From: Microvirga splendida
GTDB lineage: Bacteria > Pseudomonadota > Alphaproteobacteria > Rhizobiales > Beijerinckiaceae
Direction of reading: 5' to 3'
Assembly: GCF_016427565.1 (NCBI RefSeq)
Contig: NZ_JAELXT010000004.1
Location: forward strand, 186,001 to 250,000
Length of the DNA: 64,000 nucleotides
Of this stretch, positions 59,864-64,000 are shown piece by piece; position 1 is the stretch's first letter; each line of letters starts with the position of its first letter. The translations under genes and the position numbers were made by a program. Under the pieces are notes generated by a model. The model saw only the letters and a program-made list of their open reading frames with translations, did no database searches and was not told the DNA's origin.

Positions 59864-61345
59864 TCAGGCGGAGGGCTCGGACACCGGGCTCCGCAGGCTG
59901 CGGAAGGCCTCGAGAGCCCGCTGTCGCGCCGGGCCATGAGGAACGATGGGCTCGGGATAAGTGTCGCCCAGAACGACGCCCGCCTCACGCAGCAACCCGG
60001 GCGCAGCCTCCCAGGGCTTGTGGATGAGGGCCGGCGGGAGCCGCGAGAGTTCGGGCACGTAGGTTCGGATGTACTCCCCCTCAGGATCGAACTTCTCGCC
60101 CTGGGTCACCGGGTTGAAAATCCGGTGGAAGGGAGCCGAATCGGGACCCGAGCCGGCGATCCACTGCCAGCTGAAGGCGTTGTTCGCCGGATCCGCATCG
60201 ACGAGCGTGTCCCAGAACCAGGCTTCGCCCTGCCGCCAATCCGTCAGCAGATGCTTGACCAGGAAGGAGGCGGTGATCATGCGCACCCGGTTGTGCATCC
60301 AGCCCGTCTGCCAGAGCTGGCGCATGCCGGCATCGACGATGGGGTAGCCGGTGAGGCCTCTCCGCCAAGCCCTGAGGGCCGGGCGGTCCTCGTTCCAGGG
60401 GAAGCTTTCGAACCGGCTGCTGTGCGGCCTGTCCGGCAGGTGCGGGTAGAAGTGGAGCAATTGGTGGGTGAAGTCGCGCCAGGCGACCTCGCTCAGGAAC
60501 TTCTCCGCATCCCGCTCCAGGCCGGGCTCTGCGTCGACCGCGCTCATGACCGAATGCCAGACCTGGCGCGGGCTGATCTCCCCAAAGCGCAGGTGCGGCG
60601 ACAGGCGCGAGGTGCCCGCCTGCGAGGGCCTGTCCCGCCGTTCGGCATAGCCCTTCAGGCCCGTCTCGATGAACCGGGACAACTTGCTTCGAGCGGCGTG
60701 CTCACCCCGTTGCCATTCCTGCCGCATGCCGCCGGCCCAATCGGGGGATGAAGGTTCGAGGCCGAGTTCCGTCAGCGGAATGGCACGCTCGAGAATCGGC
60801 GGCGCCCAGACCCCGCCTTTCAGCCGGCGAGGGGCTGGAAGCGGAGGTTTGATGGGCCGGGCATTCACGGCCCGAAGATAGGGCGTGAAGACCTGGAACG
60901 GCTTGCCGGCCTGGTTCGTGATCTCCCAGGGCTCATGCAGGAGGCGGCCGTTGAAGCTGTGAGCCTTGATCCCGCCCTCGGTCAGGCGCGCCTTGATGGC
61001 GCTATCGACGGCGATCTCGGCTGCGCCGTAGCGGCGGTTCCAGTAGATGGCCGAAGCGCCGGTCGCCCGTATGATCTCTTCGACTACCTTCGACGGAGAG
61101 CCTTTCAGGATGAGAAGGCTGGAGCCGGCGTGCTCCAAGGAATCGCCGAGCGCCTTCAGCGATCCATGAAGCCACCAGCGGGCTGCGCCGCCGAGCGGAC
61201 GGAGACCCTCGGGCGCATCGTCGAGCACGTAAAAGCATAGAACCTGCGACTCGCTGGCTGCCGCTGCAGACAGGGCAGGGTTGTCGTTCAGGCGATGATC
61301 GTCGCGAAACCAGACGAGAACGGGGGCATGTGAATCGCTGTTCAT
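59864..61345 (-). CDS. phrB: Deoxyribodipyrimidine photolyase, class I
   Basis: A 493-residue light-driven repair enzyme for cyclobutane pyrimidine dimers. The N-terminal antenna domain begins VLVWFRDDHRLNDNPAL (the usual LRL is HRL here). The FAD domain carries SRLSPHLRFGEISPRQVW, WQTGWMHNRVRM and DADPANNAFSWQWIAG, which are the FAD- and lesion-binding blocks including the electron-transfer tryptophan. It is probably cytoplasmic and monocistronic, with a tRNA-Asn gene 85 bp upstream on the same strand. Confidence 0.94.
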   Translation of the reverse strand: MNSDSHAPVLVWFRDDHRLNDNPALSAAAASESQVLCFYVLDDAPEGLRPLGGAARWWLHGSLKALGDSLEHAGSSLLILKGSPSKVVEEIIRATGASAIYWNRRYGAAEIAVDSAIKARLTEGGIKAHSFNGRLLHEPWEITNQAGKPFQVFTPYLRAVNARPIKPPLPAPRRLKGGVWAPPILERAIPLTELGLEPSSPDWAGGMRQEWQRGEHAARSKLSRFIETGLKGYAERRDRPSQAGTSRLSPHLRFGEISPRQVWHSVMSAVDAEPGLERDAEKFLSEVAWRDFTHQLLHFYPHLPDRPHSSRFESFPWNEDRPALRAWRRGLTGYPIVDAGMRQLWQTGWMHNRVRMITASFLVKHLLTDWRQGEAWFWDTLVDADPANNAFSWQWIAGSGPDSAPFHRIFNPVTQGEKFDPEGEYIRTYVPELSRLPPALIHKPWEAAPGLLREAGVVLGDTYPEPIVPHGPARQRALEAFRSLRSPVSEPSA

Positions 61346-61430
61346 GGCGGCACAATACAGTCACGCCTGCAAAGCGCGACACCGCAGGGCAGCATGATCG
61401 ACAGTATGTGATGGGAGAGTGGGAGAAGGT

Positions 61431-61505
61431 TGGCTCCGGCGGTAGGATTCGAACCTACGACCAACGGATTAACAGTCCGCTGCGCTACCGCTGCGCCACG
61501 CCGGA
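61431..61505 (-). tRNA. tRNA-Asn (anticodon GTT)
   Basis: The acceptor stem TCCGGCG pairs with CGCCGGA, the discriminator is G and CCA is encoded. The T arm is GTAGGTTCGAATCCTAC. The anticodon loop CTGTTAA gives GTT for asparagine. Length is 75 nt with CCA. It is oriented the same way as the photolyase gene. Confidence 0.95.
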
Positions 61506-61521
61506 ATAAGCCTAACCTCCA

Positions 61522-61570
61522 AAGAAGCTGAACTGTGAGCTTCTTGAGCGCCGCGGGGTCTTCGAAGACC
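61522..61570. repeat. Two perfect inverted repeats upstream of tRNA-Asn
   Basis: AAGAAGCT (61522-61529) and AGCTTCTT (61538-61545) form an 8-bp inverted repeat around 8 nt. A separate 14-bp perfect palindrome GGTCTTCGAAGACC lies at 61557-61570. Both fall within the expected leader of the tRNA-Asn precursor on the minus strand, downstream of its candidate promoter. Confidence 0.5.
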
Positions 61571-61590
61571 GTTCCCGGCGAGGTGGGAGG

Positions 61591-61618
61591 CATATAGCAC
61601 GGGTTTCAGGCGTTGCAA
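61591..61618 (-). promoter_or_regulatory. Candidate tRNA-Asn promoter
   Basis: Read on the minus strand, TTGCAA (61618-61613) and TATATG (61596-61591) are separated by 16 bp, giving a leader of about 80 bases before the tRNA. Assigned by consensus and position only. Confidence 0.4.
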
Positions 61619-61714
61619 CCCCCTTCTTGGCGCGCGTGAGTTCAAAAGGGGCTGTTGCTCTTTGGGGGGACGCTTGCTATGGAGCAGCCGTCGCGTTCGC
61701 GGCACGCCCCGGAT

Positions 61715-61788
61715 GGCCTCGTGGCGGAGTGGTTACGCAGAGGACTGCAAATCCTTGCACCCCGGTTCGATTCCGGGCGAGGCCTCCA
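61715..61788 (+). tRNA. tRNA-Cys (anticodon GCA)
   Basis: The acceptor GGCCTCG pairs with CGAGGCC, the discriminator is T as expected for tRNA-Cys, and CCA is encoded. The anticodon loop ACTGCAAA gives GCA. The T loop GTTCGATTC is intact. Length is 74 nt. A TTGCTC/TATGGA-like promoter lies about 50 bp upstream, and pcm starts 23 bp downstream. Confidence 0.95.
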
Positions 61789-61810
61789 ACAATTTCTGAA
61801 GGCATTGTCG

Positions 61811-62473
61811 ATGGTCGATTTCGCTCAAGCGCGCCGTATCATGGTTGATGGCCAGCTGCGCACTTTCGATGTGAACGACATCCCTCTTCTCGACGCCATG
61901 GATGCCGTGCCACGCGAGCTTTTCGTGCTGCCAGGCCGGGAAGAGCTTGCCTATATCGATCAGGACATTCTCGTCGCCGACGGCGCCGAGCGGCGTTACA
62001 TGCTCTCTCCGATGATCCTGGGGCGCCTGGTTCAGGCTCTCGGGATCGACAAGGGTGACCGCGTTCTCGACGTGGCCTGCGGCCGGGGTTATGCCTCGGC
62101 GGTCTTCCATGAGCTTGGCGCCCAGGTGACGGCGCTCGAATCCGACGAGACCCTGGCCGGTGCCGCAAGGCAGAGCCTGAGCGCGGCCGGCGCAGGGAAC
62201 GTCACTGTCGTGACGGGGCCCCTGGAGCAGGGCCATGCGGCCAATGCTCCTTATGACGCCATTCTCATCAACGGTGCTGTCGAGGTTCGCCCGGAGGCGC
62301 TGCTCCGGCAGCTTGCCGAAGGCGGGCGCCTTGCCTGCGTGAAGGGCCGTGGGCGCGCAGCCCGCGCGACGGTCTACGTGCGCACAGGCGATGCGGTCGG
62401 CGAGCGTGCCCTGTTCGAAGCGGCCGCTCCTCTGCTGACCCCTTTCGTCCAAGTCCCGGGCTTCACGTTCTAA
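61811..62473 (+). CDS. pcm: Protein-L-isoaspartate O-methyltransferase family protein
   Basis: A 220-residue PCMT-family methyltransferase. SAM motif I is VLDVACGRGYASAV, and the family N-terminus MVDFAQARRIMVDGQLRTFD is the form seen beside tolC in many alphaproteobacteria. The later YDAILINGAVE and LACVKGRG match motifs II and III. It would methylate isoaspartyl residues in damaged proteins, though this subgroup lacks some canonical active-site serines and its true substrate is less sure. It starts 23 bp after tRNA-Cys. Confidence 0.87.
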   Translation: MVDFAQARRIMVDGQLRTFDVNDIPLLDAMDAVPRELFVLPGREELAYIDQDILVADGAERRYMLSPMILGRLVQALGIDKGDRVLDVACGRGYASAVFHELGAQVTALESDETLAGAARQSLSAAGAGNVTVVTGPLEQGHAANAPYDAILINGAVEVRPEALLRQLAEGGRLACVKGRGRAARATVYVRTGDAVGERALFEAAAPLLTPFVQVPGFTF

Positions 62474-62514
62474 TCCTTTCCAAAGCCTTAATTTCCCGGG
62501 TTTGCGGTGTCGCT

Positions 62515-62539
62515 TTTTTGCGCCACCCTGGCGCAAAAA
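62515..62539. repeat. Perfect 11-bp inverted repeat between pcm and tolC
   Basis: TTTTTGCGCCA and TGGCGCAAAAA flank a CCC centre. The runs are T before and A after on both strands, the reverse of a Rho-independent terminator, so a protein site or a fully paired U-A/GC hairpin is more likely. Confidence 0.55.
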
Positions 62540-62664
62540 TGAAATCGAGCCCACCGCGCGGTTGCCGACTCGATCCCCGTGGTTATTGTTGCGCTTTGAG
62601 TCGGAACGATTTCTAGAATGGCGTCGATGGCGGTCGGCAGCCTTGAATCGCTAGGCAGGTGCGC

Positions 62665-64000
62665 GTGAACGAGAAGAATTCCAAGAAGACGTATCGCTTG
62701 CTCTTTGGGGCGATGACCTCGGTGTTCGTGCTCATGGGCGCCAGCGGGGCTTCGGCGGAAACCTTGGAGAGCGCGCTGGCGCGCGCCTATAGCAGTAACC
62801 CCGAGCTGAATGCCCAGCGGGCCGGGGTTCGGGTCCGGGACGAGGACGTCGCTCAGGCGAAGTCCGGCTATCGCCCGCGGATCAATGCGACGGCGGATAT
62901 CGGGCGCACCTTCACCGAGGCTGATACCGGCAGGCCGAGAGGTCCTTTCGGCGGCGGAAGCAGCATCAGCCGCCTGACGCCCCGCGGGTTCGGCGTCGAG
63001 ATCACTCAGCCCATCTTCGACGGATTTCAGACCCGCAATCGCGTCCGTGCTGCCGAGTCCGGCGTGCTCGGTTCGCGGGAGCAGCTCAACACGACCGAGC
63101 AGAGCGTTCTGCTCGATGCGGCGACCGCCTATATGGATGTCCTGCGGGATACGGCCATTCTCGACCTGCAGCGCAACAACGTCGAGGTGATCGACGAGCA
63201 GCTGCGGCAGACGCGGGACCGCTTCAACGTCGGCGAGGTCACCCGGACCGACGTCGCACAGGCGGAGGCGCGCATTGCCGCGTCGCGGTCCGAGGCCAGT
63301 CTGGCTGAAGCCAACCTGCGCAACAGCATCGCCGTCTATCGCCAGATCGTGGGTGTCGAGCCCCGGCAGCTGGCTCCCGGTCGCCCTCTGGACGCCCTGA
63401 CGCCGCGTTCGATTGAGGCGGCCCTGAGGGTCGCCCTGAACGAGCATCCTGCTATTAAGGCGCGCCAGCATGCGGTGGATGTGGCCGAACTGCAGGTGAA
63501 GGTCGCCCAGGGCGCGCTCGCGCCGCAATTGGGCGTGGCAGGATCGGTCGACCAGCGCTACGACCGCCAGGGGGAAGGAGACAGTGCCCTGTCGGCCTCC
63601 GTGGTCGCGCGGCTGACGGTTCCGATCTACGAGGGCGGCCAAGTCTACTCCCAAACCCGCCAGGCCAAGGAAGAGGCCGGTCAGCGCCGCCTCGAGGCGG
63701 ATCTTGTGCGCGATCAGGTGCGCGCTCAGGTCACCGCGAATTGGGGGCGGCTGGAGGCGGCCCGCGCCCAGATCCAGGCCGCGCAGGCGCAGATCGATGC
63801 TGCCGAGACCGCTTTGAGCGGCGTTCGCGAGGAGGCCCGCGTCGGCCAGCGCACGACCCTGGACGTGCTGAACGCCCAGCAGGAACTCCTGACGGCCCGT
63901 GTTAATCTCATCCAGGCCCAGCGCGACCGGGTGGTGGCCTCCTATGCCCTGGTCAGCGCCATGGGGCGGCTCAACTCCCGCGCCCTTGCCTTGAGGGTGA
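62665..64000 (+). CDS. tolC: TolC-family outer-membrane efflux protein, 3' end outside window
   Basis: The first 445 residues are visible and remain open at the right edge. The start is a GTG at 62665. A signal peptide ends near ASA31, and the mature protein begins ETLESALARAYSSNPELNAQ, typical of TolC. Two repeated coiled-coil halves are seen, each with the barrel-proximal motif (GVEITQPIFDGFQT and RLTVPIYEGGQVYSQTRQAK) and the tip helices (RFNVGEVTRTDVAQAEARIA and EEARVGQRTTLDVLNAQQEL). It forms the outer-membrane exit duct for type I secretion and drug efflux. The pcm-tolC order is conserved in alphaproteobacteria. Confidence 0.94.
   Translation, partial: MNEKNSKKTYRLLFGAMTSVFVLMGASGASAETLESALARAYSSNPELNAQRAGVRVRDEDVAQAKSGYRPRINATADIGRTFTEADTGRPRGPFGGGSSISRLTPRGFGVEITQPIFDGFQTRNRVRAAESGVLGSREQLNTTEQSVLLDAATAYMDVLRDTAILDLQRNNVEVIDEQLRQTRDRFNVGEVTRTDVAQAEARIAASRSEASLAEANLRNSIAVYRQIVGVEPRQLAPGRPLDALTPRSIEAALRVALNEHPAIKARQHAVDVAELQVKVAQGALAPQLGVAGSVDQRYDRQGEGDSALSASVVARLTVPIYEGGQVYSQTRQAKEEAGQRRLEADLVRDQVRAQVTANWGRLEAARAQIQAAQAQIDAAETALSGVREEARVGQRTTLDVLNAQQELLTARVNLIQAQRDRVVASYALVSAMGRLNSRALALRV

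Noticed and set aside
61571..61600. A minus-strand GGAAC upstream of tRNA-Asn as a possible EcfG promoter
   Set aside because: No CGTT at the required distance.
62597..62625. A GGAAC sequence followed by CGTC upstream of tolC, resembling a general-stress promoter
   Set aside because: The spacing is 14 bases and the second element is CGTC rather than CGTT, so it does not fit the EcfG promoter consensus.

Overview
This is a gene-dense, GC-rich stretch of an alphaproteobacterial chromosome. The mix points to Hyphomicrobiales, probably the Methylobacteriaceae (Microvirga or a relative); that placement is inferred from the gene repertoire and not from any search. Pointers are an EcfG-type general-stress sigma factor, the AapJQMP general amino-acid importer, a double cold-shock-domain protein, the pcm-tolC pair, many FCD/GntR regulators and extensive ATGA/TGATG gene overlaps. 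I saw no phage, insertion sequence, rRNA or CRISPR array.

Layout. (1) 1-14.2 kb: a partial SDR gene, then a divergent locus. One arm (6994 to 484, minus) runs from a GntR regulator through a creatininase-family protein, a ketopantoate-reductase-family protein, an SDR, a polysaccharide deacetylase, a P1-family self-processing aminopeptidase and an isoaspartyl peptidase. The other arm (7091 to 14208, plus) is a complete Dpp/Opp-type ABC importer plus an M32 carboxypeptidase. (2) 14.2-24.7 kb, minus: a second regulator and Dpp-type importer followed by a gamma-glutamyltransferase-family protein, a DUF1028 protein, a TauE/SafE permease and an OGFr-domain protein. (3) 24.8-27.1 kb: a YeeZ-like NAD-binding protein and an M20 amidohydrolase. 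(4) 27.1-36.2 kb: a hexuronate locus (uxuA, an FCD regulator, uxaC, a four-gene ABC importer, uxuB). (5) 36.2-41.0 kb: SET-domain protein, cytochrome P450, lone response regulator, a 53-residue small protein, double cold-shock-domain protein and a PhoH-type ATPase. (6) 41.4-46.1 kb: sugar kinases and a sugar isomerase (ribokinase, AGE isomerase, fructokinase, xylulokinase). (7) 46.3-52.2 kb: a sigma factor with a NepR-like N-terminus, a conserved hypothetical, RtcB, a small exported protein, and a GT39/GT2/LAB_N membrane-glycosylation trio. (8) 52.2-59.8 kb: metC, aapJQMP, sseA and an AlaX-type editing protein. (9) 59.9-64.0 kb: photolyase, tRNA-Asn(GTT), tRNA-Cys(GCA), pcm and the start of tolC.

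How it fits together. The first 25 kb looks like a scavenging region for peptides or amides. Two independent Dpp-type importers are each co-transcribed, or divergent, with hydrolases of families known for non-standard (beta, isoaspartyl, gamma-glutamyl) amide bonds. Several of these hydrolases activate themselves by autoproteolysis. The hexuronate locus is a self-contained uptake-to-KDG route. The most unusual single protein is the sigma factor at 46315-47034, which appears to carry its own anti-sigma (NepR) helix motif.
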